Shown piece by piece: positions 1 to 8,484 of a stretch of DNA of 34,793 nt. Position 1 is the stretch's first letter, and the number at the start of each line of letters is the position of its first letter. Below the pieces are notes generated by a model. It was not told the DNA's origin. It worked only from the letters and a program-made list of their open reading frames with translations, and ran no database searches. The position numbers and the translations under genes are program-made. This DNA is from CALELM01 sp045617105. GTDB lineage: Bacteria; Bacillota; Negativicutes; Selenomonadales; Selenomonadaceae. The stretch is from NCBI GenBank assembly GCA_045617105.1, contig JAZLHW010000087.1:1-34793 (forward strand), written 5' to 3'.

Positions 1-2921
1 AATTCTTGAATTTCTTCTTCTGTCAGCTTGGACAAAAAAGTTTCTCCCGGCTGTATCATCTTGTCAATGAGATTCTTCTTCTTTTCCTGCAGCTGATAGA
101 TCTTTTCTTCAATCGTATCTTTGGTGATCAACTTCAGCACCTGCACGTTTTTTTGCTGACCAAGCCGATACGCACGGTCTGTTGCCTGATCCTCCACCGC
201 TGGATTCCACCAAGGATCGTAATGAATGACCATATCCGCTCCCGTCAGGTTCAGCCCCGTACCGCCTGCCTTCAAGGAGATCAAGAATACGGGGACTGCA
301 CCCTTGTTGAAATCCCGTACCAGTTCCATGCGCCTAAGGGACGGCGTTCCCCCATCCAAGTAAAAATAAGAGATCCCAAGCCTCGAAAGCCTTTTTCCAA
401 TGTTTTGCAGCATAGCCGTAAACTGCGAAAACACCAACATGCGATGCCCGCTCTCCATTGCTTCCCCCACAATTTCCTCCAGCATATCCAGCTTTCCCGT
501 GCCTCCATCATAATCCTCCAAGAACAGGGACGGGTCACAGGCGATCTGGCGAAGCCTTGTCAGGATAGAAAGGATCTTTATCTTGACCTCGCCTGCATTC
601 CCGCCTTGCAGGACTGCCGCAAATTCCTTTTGGCTCTTGAGGAAATATGCCTTATACAGCTTTGCCTGCTTTGCCGTCATCACATTCATGCGGCGGCTCT
701 CCACCTTATCAGGAAGTTCCTGCAAGACGTCCTTCTTCAATCGGCGCAGGATAAACGGCATGATCTTTCGTCTCAGGTCTCTTGCCGCCTGTTCCTCACT
801 GGCTCGGACAATGGGGATCTCATACCGCTCCTTGAACTTCTTGTGGCTGCCAAGATAACCCGGCATCAAAAAATCAAAAATGGACCAAAGCTCCGTCAGC
901 GTATTCTCCATTGGAGTTCCTGTCAGGGCAAAACAGCCCTCTGCCCGCAGCTTCTTGACTGCCTTTGCATTCTGCGTTGTTGGATTTTTGATCTGCTGCG
1001 CCTCATCCAAGAAGCAGTAACGGAACTTCATTTTTTCATAGATCTCTATATCCCGTTTCAGCAAATTGTAGGTCGTGACCAGAACATCGCATGAACCGCC
1101 TGCCTCCTCAAGAAGCCTCTTGCGCTCCTCCTTGCTCCCTGTCACGGCAATGCCCTTCAGCGCAGGCGTAAAACGTGCCATCTCGTCCAGCCAGTTATAG
1201 AGCAGCGAGGTGGGAGCAACCACCAAGGAGGGCGGTTTGCCAGCTTCCTGATTTGCCATCAAAAAGGAAAGTACCTGCAGCGTCTTGCCAAGCCCCATGT
1301 CATCAGCAAGGATCCCGCCCAAATGATAGCTTGACAGCGCAGACAGCCAGCCAAAGCCCGTCACCTGATAATCACGCAGGGTATCCTGCAAGCCCTCCGG
1401 CACATCTACATCCACGTCCTCCGGATGCCGAACATCACGAACCAAGGCACGAAACTGCTTGCTTCGCTCCAAACGCAGGCTCTCGTCCTCTCTTGCCATT
1501 TGATCCAAATACATCGCATGGGACAAGGGAAGCTGTGCCTTCTGCTCCTCCGTCATTCCTTTTTTCATACCGGTACTTTCCGCAAGCTGTGCCATAGAGG
1601 AAAGCTGTCTCTCGCCCAGCGTAATAAAGGTTCCGTCCTTCATACGGTGATACTTCCGCTTCTGCCGATAAGCGGACAAGATATCCAGTATCTCGTCCAT
1701 GTCCACATCCTTTGCACGGAACGTGACCTCCAAAAGATTTTCGTCATTGATGCTGACACCTGCTGTAATCTTCGGTGCCATACGCACAGGTTTTTCCGAA
1801 AAACCCTCTGCATAAAATACTTCTGCCTTCTCCGCAAGCTCCGGCAAAGCCTCTGTCAAGAACTCATAGCTTTTTTCTTCGTCCTCCTGCACCATACAGC
1901 TTCCCTTCTCTTGAAAGCCGTATGCATAAAAATAATTCATCAAATCATTTTCCCCGTCCCTGTCACGAAGGATCGTACACCCTTTTGGAGCTGACGGTTC
2001 TTCCCGAAGCACAGGGTGAAAGGAATGTTCCCCATAAAAAAACACAGGACGCACCTCAATGCCATCCCTGCAATAGTCCAGATACAGCTCCGCCCGCAAG
2101 GGTACCGTCAAAAAACGGTTCTGGTAATCATCTGCCACCTGCACATCTGCTGCCAGCTTCAGCCTTGGCAAAACACCCTCGAAAAACCTTGCCATATCCG
2201 AATCCTTGAAAAAAACCTGCTTCCCATTCCGAAACAACTGCATGAGAATTGACATATCCTTGGCATGTGCTTCCTCCTGCAAATAAAGGATTCCATCTTT
2301 GTAGATCACCCGTGCAGCTTCATCCAAAACGAAGCAGTCCTTTTCACACAGCGAAATGCGACCATCTTCCTTCCACCGCTCAACGGATACCCTCGGCTGA
2401 ACATTCTCCTGAAGCACCTTTGTATCCACGGGGCTATCCCCATGGAACGAACAAGGAACTGTATGGCCGCTCATCAAGCGCAAAAACTCCAAAAACATTC
2501 TTGGTGTCAAGTAAAAATCCTTTTGGTAAAAAACGCTGCCGCCCGACGAATAATACCGACTGCCCAGATCCGTATAAAACGAAACCGCATTCTCCTCCTC
2601 CCATGCCTTGTTGATAAGCTCCCATAGCCCCTTGGATATCTCATCGCCAAAAAACATGGAATCAAACCGAACCGTCAAGCCCTTCCCAAACGACATTTCA
2701 CCAGTTCCCTGCTCTGCACGGCTCAGAAACTCCTTGATATTCCGAAAGACATACATTTTCTCCTCCCCAATGCGGAGGTTCAGCAAAAAAACGGTATGGT
2801 AATATAGCTCCCTTATCATTAATGTTGGTTCCAAACGCAGCTTTTGCCGTGTTGAGGCCAACGCTCCTCCCGAATACAGATCCAGAATCCGCAAGCCATC
2901 TGCGTACCTGTCCTTTCCCAC
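1..2921 (-). CDS. SNF2-family DEAD/DEAH helicase (3' end cut by window edge)
   Basis: The minus-strand frame is open from about 3053 to position 1 and encodes a bacterial SNF2/RapA-like ATPase, which couples ATP hydrolysis to movement on duplex DNA or remodelling of DNA-bound proteins. The N-terminal half resembles the SNF2-helicase-associated domain (RLEPTL, LRIGEEKMYV). It is followed by Walker A LADDMGLGKTLQ, the DEAQ box in LDEAQQIKNP, the TGTPMEN motif, and the C-terminal helicase lobe with a DRAYRLGQQKNVQV motif. The sequence ends at a family-typical C-terminus (SKLTEEEIQE), so only a few residues are missing. There is no ATG before 2819. I chose GTG at 2921, five bases after a GGGGGAG ribosome site; GTG at 3041 (after AAGGAG) is the alternative but lies on a probable terminator hairpin. 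Family members often begin with a SWIM zinc finger, which is not visible here in any frame. The family call is firm; the start is uncertain. Confidence 0.85.
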   Translation of the reverse strand, partial: MGKDRYADGLRILDLYSGGALASTRQKLRLEPTLMIRELYYHTVFLLNLRIGEEKMYVFRNIKEFLSRAEQGTGEMSFGKGLTVRFDSMFFGDEISKGLWELINKAWEEENAVSFYTDLGSRYYSSGGSVFYQKDFYLTPRMFLEFLRLMSGHTVPCSFHGDSPVDTKVLQENVQPRVSVERWKEDGRISLCEKDCFVLDEAARVIYKDGILYLQEEAHAKDMSILMQLFRNGKQVFFKDSDMARFFEGVLPRLKLAADVQVADDYQNRFLTVPLRAELYLDYCRDGIEVRPVFFYGEHSFHPVLREEPSAPKGCTILRDRDGENDLMNYFYAYGFQEKGSCMVQEDEEKSYEFLTEALPELAEKAEVFYAEGFSEKPVRMAPKITAGVSINDENLLEVTFRAKDVDMDEILDILSAYRQKRKYHRMKDGTFITLGERQLSSMAQLAESTGMKKGMTEEQKAQLPLSHAMYLDQMAREDESLRLERSKQFRALVRDVRHPEDVDVDVPEGLQDTLRDYQVTGFGWLSALSSYHLGGILADDMGLGKTLQVLSFLMANQEAGKPPSLVVAPTSLLYNWLDEMARFTPALKGIAVTGSKEERKRLLEEAGGSCDVLVTTYNLLKRDIEIYEKMKFRYCFLDEAQQIKNPTTQNAKAVKKLRAEGCFALTGTPMENTLTELWSIFDFLMPGYLGSHKKFKERYEIPIVRASEEQAARDLRRKIMPFILRRLKKDVLQELPDKVESRRMNVMTAKQAKLYKAYFLKSQKEFAAVLQGGNAGEVKIKILSILTRLRQIACDPSLFLEDYDGGTGKLDMLEEIVGEAMESGHRMLVFSQFTAMLQNIGKRLSRLGISYFYLDGGTPSLRRMELVRDFNKGAVPVFLISLKAGGTGLNLTGADMVIHYDPWWNPAVEDQATDRAYRLGQQKNVQVLKLITKDTIEEKIYQLQEKKKNLIDKMIQPGETFLSKLTEEEIQE

Positions 2922-3007
2922 ATATACTCCCCCTTTTCCGCACTGCTTCCGCCAATTTCCCTCACAAAGCGCATACTGCCGATTCCTCTGCAAGCACCAT
3001 ACAGAAA

Positions 3008-3046
3008 CCAAAAGAATGCAGGCACTAGCATTTGCTAACACCTGCA
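3008..3046 (-). terminator. Probable intrinsic terminator after the DAK2 gene
   Basis: On the minus strand a 14-bp stem (TGCAGGTGTTAGCA, 2-base loop, TGCTAGTGCCTGCA), with three consecutive G-U pairs, is followed by ATTCTTTTGG. It sits about 80 bases after the DAK2 stop. The T-tract is weak, so efficiency is uncertain. Its presence argues against the GTG at 3041 as the helicase start. Confidence 0.4.
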
Positions 3047-3122
3047 CTCCTTTTCACTTAGACTCTCTTTTTAACCCAAACAGCAGATGAGCCAGTCCCC
3101 TTTAGCTCTGCCATAATGAAAA

Positions 3123-4379
3123 TCATTTTTCTGCGGATACGGAAAGCATCTTCTTTGCATTCTCCTCAGCCGTCCTGCTGCTGTCAAATGCCTGAATTGC
3201 CCTGTCCTGTGCTGCCTTGTTCTTGCACAGCACAAGTGCCACCCGATTGCCCAAAAGCCGCTTCACCTGACGAAAAGCCAGCTGGTAATCCATACTGGAA
3301 GCAACCATCACATAGGAAGCCGCCATATCGCTGTGCGCCGCACCAACCAGCTCGGCAACAGACGGGCATTTCTCCTCACTGCCGGCAACAAGGACATGCA
3401 CCCCTGCCTCCTGCAAATGCTGTGCCTCCTCAGCATCCTCCGCCACTGCCATCACAGCCACCTGCATCAAGGCATCATGCACACCGAGCGCATGCGGCTC
3501 TGACATATTCGTGATATGTATCTCACGCAGCGGATCCCAGCCGACAGCATGCTCCAAGACCTTGCCCGGATGGTCGGTATGCAGATGGACTGCGATCCCG
3601 TTCTCCCTTTGCTCTACCAAGGTAAAAACACCGAACTCCTTGAGCTGGCGTTCCATCTCTGCAATCTCTACCTTTTGGTTCTTCACCCGAAAACGCACAC
3701 AGTAAGGACGAACCAGATCCTTGCGCGGATCCGGCATACCATCATCCTGCTTGCCGATCCCCAAGGACAGGCTGACCGCAGGTGATACAAAATTGCCATC
3801 CAGTCCCTTCAAGCAGCCCTTCAAGAACGTAAACATGATCCGTGCGCCGGCATCCTTGTCATCCACCAAATGCATCGCCTTTTCGCCTGCCTCAATGGCA
3901 GTCACCAAAATATCCGAAATCGCCTTGTTGGCACGGACTGCGTAATAAGCACCCTTTGCTACCGCCTTTGCGACCTTAATGAACGGCCTGTCCTGACCGT
4001 CCTCCGGAAACACACGCTGCGCATAGAGAATGCCATACTGAAATGCTTTGCCGAACTCCGAGGAAGTCGCATCGTACTTTCCTGACAGCCCCTTCCCTAT
4101 GCCTCGGAAAAGCTGTGCCAGTACAACGCCGGAGGAGCCCCTCGCCCCAAAGACAGCCGCCGTAGATACCCTGCGGGAAAGTCCGCCAATATTATTGTCC
4201 TTGACCTCCCAAAGGGGCATAACAGCAGCTCCCATCGTCCGCAGAATATGCGTCCCCGGGAACTTCCCCTCTCCCTTCAGCTGATTGATATTCTCATACT
4301 CCAGCAAAAACTCACTATACGCACCAGCAACCATGCGCTTAAAGTCACTGCCTGTAATTACCTCCCTGTTCTCTGCCAT
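3123..4379 (-). CDS. DAK2-domain protein, FakA/DhaL-like, probably inactive as kinase
   Basis: This 418-aa protein has an N-terminal DAK2 (DhaL-type) helical domain and a C-terminal region like the middle/C parts of FakA (YloV), the fatty-acid kinase subunit. The glycine-rich motif survives as FGARGSSGVVLAQ (residues 77-89). The motif that in FakA and DhaL reads approximately NVFPVPDGDTGTNM, whose Asp residues hold the Mg-ATP, is replaced here by KGEGKFPGTHIL (residues 35-46), so the metal ligands are gone. The C-terminal part keeps the lipid-kinase-like layout (VHLHTDHPGKVLEHA). It is shorter than typical FakA (about 550 aa). The start has GGAGGT six bases upstream, and an extended -10 promoter lies at 4448-4456. 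It is likely a divergent paralogue with a regulatory or binding role; substrate unknown. Confidence 0.8.
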   Translation of the reverse strand: MAENREVITGSDFKRMVAGAYSEFLLEYENINQLKGEGKFPGTHILRTMGAAVMPLWEVKDNNIGGLSRRVSTAAVFGARGSSGVVLAQLFRGIGKGLSGKYDATSSEFGKAFQYGILYAQRVFPEDGQDRPFIKVAKAVAKGAYYAVRANKAISDILVTAIEAGEKAMHLVDDKDAGARIMFTFLKGCLKGLDGNFVSPAVSLSLGIGKQDDGMPDPRKDLVRPYCVRFRVKNQKVEIAEMERQLKEFGVFTLVEQRENGIAVHLHTDHPGKVLEHAVGWDPLREIHITNMSEPHALGVHDALMQVAVMAVAEDAEEAQHLQEAGVHVLVAGSEEKCPSVAELVGAAHSDMAASYVMVASSMDYQLAFRQVKRLLGNRVALVLCKNKAAQDRAIQAFDSSRTAEENAKKMLSVSAEK

Positions 4380-4447
4380 TCAACGACCTCCAGTTATCAT
4401 ACATCTGCCAGTATTTTCATCCGGCAAAGTCACTTTCTTTTCAGAAA

Positions 4448-4456
4448 ATTATACCA
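4448..4456 (-). promoter_or_regulatory. Extended -10 promoter of the DAK2 gene
   Basis: The minus strand reads TGGTATAAT (extended -10, TGn-TATAAT) about 70 bases upstream of the DAK2 start. No good -35 hexamer is seen at 16-18 bp, which fits an extended -10 promoter. Confidence 0.55.
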
Positions 4457-4566
4457 AAGCCACACACAAAAAGAAAGTCCCATCGAGACAATTCGGAAAT
4501 TTTCTTGTAAATAAACAACTATCACGAGAGGTCTGCAAATAATCTTCCAAAAAATAAGGAGGTAAA

Positions 4567-4596
4567 ATGAAAAAAATGTCGAATTTATCTTTGTAA
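4567..4596 (+). CDS. Possible 9-codon leader peptide
   Basis: A perfect AAGGAGG (4556-4562) is followed four bases later by ATG and a nine-codon ORF, MKKMSNLSL, ending in TAA 52 bases before the start of the FtsA-like gene. The ribosome site is stronger than that of the downstream gene. Codons show no runs of a regulatory amino acid. It could be a leader peptide, the remnant of a lost gene start, or chance. Confidence 0.3.
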   Translation: MKKMSNLSL

Positions 4597-4648
4597 GGTA
4601 TTTTTTAAGATAAGACAACCTCTAAAATATAGTTACAAGGAGTTCGCC

Positions 4649-7264
4649 ATGTCTAAAACAACGACTGCAAAAAAAAGAATTACCTCTAAGCAGGAATCCA
4701 TAGATCCGAGCAAACAGGAAGCGTCCCTTTCCACGCAGGAAGCAAAGCCAGAAGAAAAAAAAGAAAATACTGCGCCGCCAAAAACTGCTGCCCGCAAAAA
4801 GCGCGGACGCCCCCGCAAGAGCGTGGAGACACCCCAAAAAGAAACGGACAGCAAGCAAAGCACCGAGACAAGCAAGGCAGAACCGAAAGCTCCTCTGAAG
4901 CCATCCGGCAAGGAACGTCTTTTCGCTCTGGATATCGGCACTCGAAGCGTAATTGGTATCATTGCGGAACAAAATGAGGACGGCAGTATGAATATCCTCC
5001 GCACAGCACGAAGGGAACACAAAACCCGTGCCATGCTCGATGGGCAGATCCATGATGTTCCGCAGGTCGCTTCCATTGTCCGAGAAGTCAAGGATATCCT
5101 CGTTCGGGAAACCGGTCCCATCAAGAGTGCCGCCGTTGCAGCAGCAGGGCGAGCGCTCTATACCATGACCGCAGACGCAAGTCTCGAAGTCAACGGCATT
5201 ATTACGAAGGAACAGGAACGAGGTCTGGACTTTGCCGGCGTGCAGGCAGCACAGGCAAAGCTTGCCTCCTCCCATACCATTGACGATCCGACTCGCTACT
5301 ACTGCGTAGGCTACAGCACCATCAAATATGTTTTGGATGATGTTCCCCTGAAATCACTGGTCGGGCAAAGAGGAAAGCTTGCAAAGGCATCCATCATCGC
5401 AACCTTCCTGCCCCGTCAGGTCATTGATTCCATGCAGTCTGCCCTCCATGCAGCAGACCTTGAAATGCGTGCCCTGACGCTGGAGCCGATCGCCGCTATC
5501 AACGTCCTGATTCCTCCGACCATGCGCCACTTGAACCTCGTTCTCGTGGATATCGGTGCCGGCACCTCCGACGTTGCCATTACGAAAAACGGCTCCATCA
5601 TTGCCTACGGCATGGTTCCGCTTGCCGGCGACGAGATCACAGAAGCGATCTCGCAAAAATTCCTGCTGGACTTCAACGTGGCTGAAGAGGTAAAAAGGAA
5701 GGCAACCGCCGGAAAAGGGGCTGTGTTCTCCGATATCCTTGGCGCAGAATACGACCTCTCTGCCGATGAAATCATTCAGCCGATTCTGCCAAGTGTTCAA
5801 AATCTGGCAGAAGCTATCGCCAAACAGATCCTTGAGCTCAACAGCGAAGCGCCGCAAGCCGTCATGTTGGTCGGCGGAGGTTCCTTGACACCCAAGCTTG
5901 CCGACTTTGTATCCGAAGCACTCGCTATGCCGCTGAACCGAGTTTCCATCCGTACACCGGACAAGGTCAACGACATTACAGAGGTTCCTCTTGCCCTGCG
6001 TTCTCCTGATGCAGTTACCCCTCTTGGTATCCTGAAAATTGCGTCCATCAACACGCTCCACTTTCTTTCCGTTTACGTCAATGAAGAAGAATTCAGCCTT
6101 TTCAATTTCCGAGAACTCACGATCTCCGATGCCCTCCTCCATGCAGGGATACAGCTCCGCAAGTTCAATGGGCATCCGGGACTTGGGCTCATGATCACGA
6201 TCAATGGGGAAAAAGAATCCTTCCCGGGAACGCTTGGCACGTTTGCAGAGATCACCATGGACGGAAAGCCTGCCGAGCTTGATACCATCGTAAAAAATGA
6301 CAGCCACATCACGATCCTGCCGGGCAAGAACGGCACCACACCGGAGCTTCACATCAACGATGTCATTCAAGCCACAGAGGAATACCGCATTTACATCAAC
6401 GGCGAAGAAGAAATCATTCATCAGCAAATATTCATCAACAATTTGCCTGCTGCAGCAGATTACGTCCTAAAGGACGGCGACATCATCGAAACGCGCGAGC
6501 CGAAAACACTTGGCGAGGCACTGCGCGCAGCCGGGCTTGCTCCCATGGGACGGCGCATCCGATACACGTTCAACGGGCAAGCCTCCCACTATTCCTGCCG
6601 TCCGGAGATCTTCGTCAATGAAGTGGAGGCTTCCATTTCCCAGCCCATCAACGAAGGCGACCGCATTGAATACAACGGAAACGATACGCCCAAGCTCGGC
6701 GATGTTCTCAATCTCAGGGATTCCGACACCAGCATCACGATTTACTATAATAAGGAAGAAACCAAGATCCCTGCCGCCGGTGTTGAGCTTACAGTCAATG
6801 GCAGACCTGCCAGCACGGGGACGATCATCGAGGACGGCTGCGACATCAAATTCTCAAAATCCCCTCGCACGGCTACGATCGTCAGCGAAGCCCTTCTTGC
6901 CGTCAATTTCCAGCCACCGGCAGCAACCAGCCGCAAGAAGGTAACGATTCTCGTCAACCAAAGACCTGCTGTCTACACCGATCCGGTCAAAAACGGAGAT
7001 TCCTTAGATATCATCATTACTTCAATCGATGAAGCAGCTCCCCCACAGACAGAGCCTGTCAGCAACAGTGCAGGAGTACAAACGCTTTCCGCGGTCAACC
7101 AAAGCGCAAGACCAAAGGAACCAAAAATTTCTATCAACCCATCTACGATTCCGGGACTTGACAGTGCTATTCAGGCATCGCGGCAGCCCGAAGAGCCAAC
7201 CCCTCCAACCACCCCAAAACCATCTCCCTTCAGCAGCTTCATCAAGAATTTTTCCGATAAATAA
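4649..7264 (+). CDS. FtsA-like actin-fold protein with AT-hook-like N-terminus and repeated C-terminal domains
   Basis: An 871-aa protein of the FtsA/actin-like ATPase superfamily. Residues 1-88 are Lys/Ser/Ala-rich and disordered, with an AT-hook-like KKRGRPRKS (50-58). The actin fold follows: phosphate-1 loop LDIGTRSV (94-101), an inserted SHS2-like (1C) region, phosphate-2 loop VDIGAGTSDVAI near 300, and adenosine loop VMLVGGGS near 405. From about 480 onward there are several repeats of the form (V/I)NG-x-P/E-A ... GD-x-(I/V), for example VNGRPASTG, VNQRPAVYT and VNEVEASIS, resembling beta-grasp (ThiS/ubiquitin-like) units. The last 80 residues are Pro/Ser-rich. Related long FtsA-domain proteins occur in Firmicutes beside the true ftsA; their role is unclear. 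No FtsZ-binding or membrane amphipathic C-terminal helix is obvious. The start has AAGGAG (4637-4642) upstream. Confidence 0.8.
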   Translation: MSKTTTAKKRITSKQESIDPSKQEASLSTQEAKPEEKKENTAPPKTAARKKRGRPRKSVETPQKETDSKQSTETSKAEPKAPLKPSGKERLFALDIGTRSVIGIIAEQNEDGSMNILRTARREHKTRAMLDGQIHDVPQVASIVREVKDILVRETGPIKSAAVAAAGRALYTMTADASLEVNGIITKEQERGLDFAGVQAAQAKLASSHTIDDPTRYYCVGYSTIKYVLDDVPLKSLVGQRGKLAKASIIATFLPRQVIDSMQSALHAADLEMRALTLEPIAAINVLIPPTMRHLNLVLVDIGAGTSDVAITKNGSIIAYGMVPLAGDEITEAISQKFLLDFNVAEEVKRKATAGKGAVFSDILGAEYDLSADEIIQPILPSVQNLAEAIAKQILELNSEAPQAVMLVGGGSLTPKLADFVSEALAMPLNRVSIRTPDKVNDITEVPLALRSPDAVTPLGILKIASINTLHFLSVYVNEEEFSLFNFRELTISDALLHAGIQLRKFNGHPGLGLMITINGEKESFPGTLGTFAEITMDGKPAELDTIVKNDSHITILPGKNGTTPELHINDVIQATEEYRIYINGEEEIIHQQIFINNLPAAADYVLKDGDIIETREPKTLGEALRAAGLAPMGRRIRYTFNGQASHYSCRPEIFVNEVEASISQPINEGDRIEYNGNDTPKLGDVLNLRDSDTSITIYYNKEETKIPAAGVELTVNGRPASTGTIIEDGCDIKFSKSPRTATIVSEALLAVNFQPPAATSRKKVTILVNQRPAVYTDPVKNGDSLDIIITSIDEAAPPQTEPVSNSAGVQTLSAVNQSARPKEPKISINPSTIPGLDSAIQASRQPEEPTPPTTPKPSPFSSFIKNFSDK

Positions 7265-7350
7265 GGGAGCAGATTTTTCCGACAATTCCCCGCAGATGGC
7301 TATTGACAAAATTTGATTCCTTCAACCATATAGATTCTAAAGAGAATACA

Positions 7351-7359
7351 TGGTATAAT
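7351..7359 (+). promoter_or_regulatory. Extended -10 promoter upstream of the coiled-coil gene
   Basis: TGGTATAAT is a consensus extended -10 element. Transcription would start near 7366, giving a leader of about 140 bases before the ATG at 7508. TTGACA at 7303-7308 is too far upstream to serve as its -35. Confidence 0.6.
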
Positions 7360-7405
7360 AGCAATAAGAACAGTATTTTTGTTGATACGTGCGGTGTATT
7401 TTGAG

Positions 7406-7438
7406 GCTTTATGAAGAACCTTGTTGTTTTCATAAAGC
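7406..7438 (+). repeat. Leader hairpin (10-bp perfect inverted repeat)
   Basis: GCTTTATGAA (7406-7415) and TTCATAAAGC (7429-7438) form a perfect 10-bp stem with a 13-base loop, inside the presumed 5' leader of the following gene. GCGGT repeats flank it (7391 and 7442). It is not followed directly by a T-tract. No riboswitch class is recognised. Confidence 0.5.
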
Positions 7439-7507
7439 TAGGCGGTATTGTCAGATTCTTTTTAATCCTTTGTTTTTTATACGATTTCAGAAAAGGGCGT
7501 GATTATT

Positions 7508-8452
7508 ATGAATGAAGAACAACATTTACAAGATACGATGATCGATCTTAAATATCTCAGACAAGAGCTTCAAGACGCAGTAGAAATTTTTTTGCCGGAA
7601 ATGCAAAAAGGCAAATTGCTGAGCAAAAACACCGCTGACAGAATCGCAAGCTTGATGACTCGTGTTGTGGACAAGCAAAATGAACTCCTGTCCACAGAAG
7701 CATTCGAGGGCGAGCAAGAGATCCGCACGATAGCAGATGCAGAAGCAGCCATTCAGGAATGGAAGGAACGCCTTGCGGAAGCCAAACGCATGGAAGAAAT
7801 CACAAACAGCATGCAGAATTTGCTCTCGCTTGTGCAAAATGGCTTAAACGAAATAAAAAATTCAAAGAATGGAAAGAATGTTTCAAAGGAAATGTTGGAG
7901 AAGTACGCATTTTACCAGCAGTTTTTGGAGAATGCACAGAAAAATGGCGGGAAGATCGACCTGAATCTTCCAGGAATGCAAATGGGAAATATCATGGCAG
8001 CTGCCTCACAGCCAGCAGAACGCAAGGATACCGTCAGCCAGAGCAGCAGCCCAACTCAAAAAAGCACCTCTGCTCCAGCAGCAAAGGAAAGCTCCAGCCA
8101 TTCTGCCGCATCAGAAGAAGCAGAACCTGAACCTGCAGCTAATCACAAGCCTGTACAGGCTGCCGCATCAGCCAATACACCAAAAAAGACTGAACCCCTT
8201 CCCTCGAATCCTACCTCCATGGAATCTATCGAATCCTATGTGTCAAAGTGGCTGCCGCCGGAAAATCAAGAGAAAACTGCTTCTCAAAATACAACAAGAG
8301 CAGAGGAAAAGAATACCTATGCAACAAGCGGTTTTGCTTCGGCAATGACAGAGAACGAACCTGTCAAGAATACAGCATCTTCCGACTCTGACTTATTCGA
8401 GTCGTTTGGCCTGTTTTTCAGGAGAAACCTCTCACCCATTGACCGTACCTAA
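7508..8452 (+). CDS. Coiled-coil protein with Ser/Ala/Pro-rich tail, function unknown
   Basis: I do not recognise a family. The roughly 314-aa product has a charged, helical N-terminal half (about residues 1-150) with heptad-like Leu/Met spacing. The rest is low-complexity, Ser/Ala/Pro/Glu/Thr-rich and probably disordered (about 165-280), with a short C-terminal end containing FESFGLFFRRNL. There is no signal peptide or membrane segment. I prefer ATG 7508 because AAAAGGG (7491-7497) lies ten bases upstream; GTG at 7499 would sit on top of that site. It lies between the FtsA-like gene and the DHH phosphoesterase on the same strand, with its own promoter. A scaffold or adaptor protein is possible, but that is a guess. 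Confidence 0.7.
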   Translation: MNEEQHLQDTMIDLKYLRQELQDAVEIFLPEMQKGKLLSKNTADRIASLMTRVVDKQNELLSTEAFEGEQEIRTIADAEAAIQEWKERLAEAKRMEEITNSMQNLLSLVQNGLNEIKNSKNGKNVSKEMLEKYAFYQQFLENAQKNGGKIDLNLPGMQMGNIMAAASQPAERKDTVSQSSSPTQKSTSAPAAKESSSHSAASEEAEPEPAANHKPVQAAASANTPKKTEPLPSNPTSMESIESYVSKWLPPENQEKTASQNTTRAEEKNTYATSGFASAMTENEPVKNTASSDSDLFESFGLFFRRNLSPIDRT

Positions 8453-8484
8453 AAGGAACCCATACGTGACAAGGAGTTGTTGTC

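Noticed and set aside
6..1094. A long plus-strand frame opposite the SNF2 gene.
   Set aside because: It mirrors the helicase coding sequence, and its protein is a meaningless mix rich in His, Cys and Leu.
3058..3126. A 22-codon ORF (with an inner 18-codon version, MAELKGTGSSAVWVKKRV) overlapping the DAK2 stop.
   Set aside because: No ribosome site in front and no recognised family; it is probably chance.
5354..6427. A 357-codon minus-strand frame inside the FtsA-like gene.
   Set aside because: The plus-strand frame has clear actin-fold motifs and a ribosome site; the opposite frame has none.
7366..7507. A riboswitch in the leader of the coiled-coil gene.
   Set aside because: There is a hairpin, but none of the conserved cores I know (fluoride, preQ1, guanidine, SAM, cobalamin) is visible.
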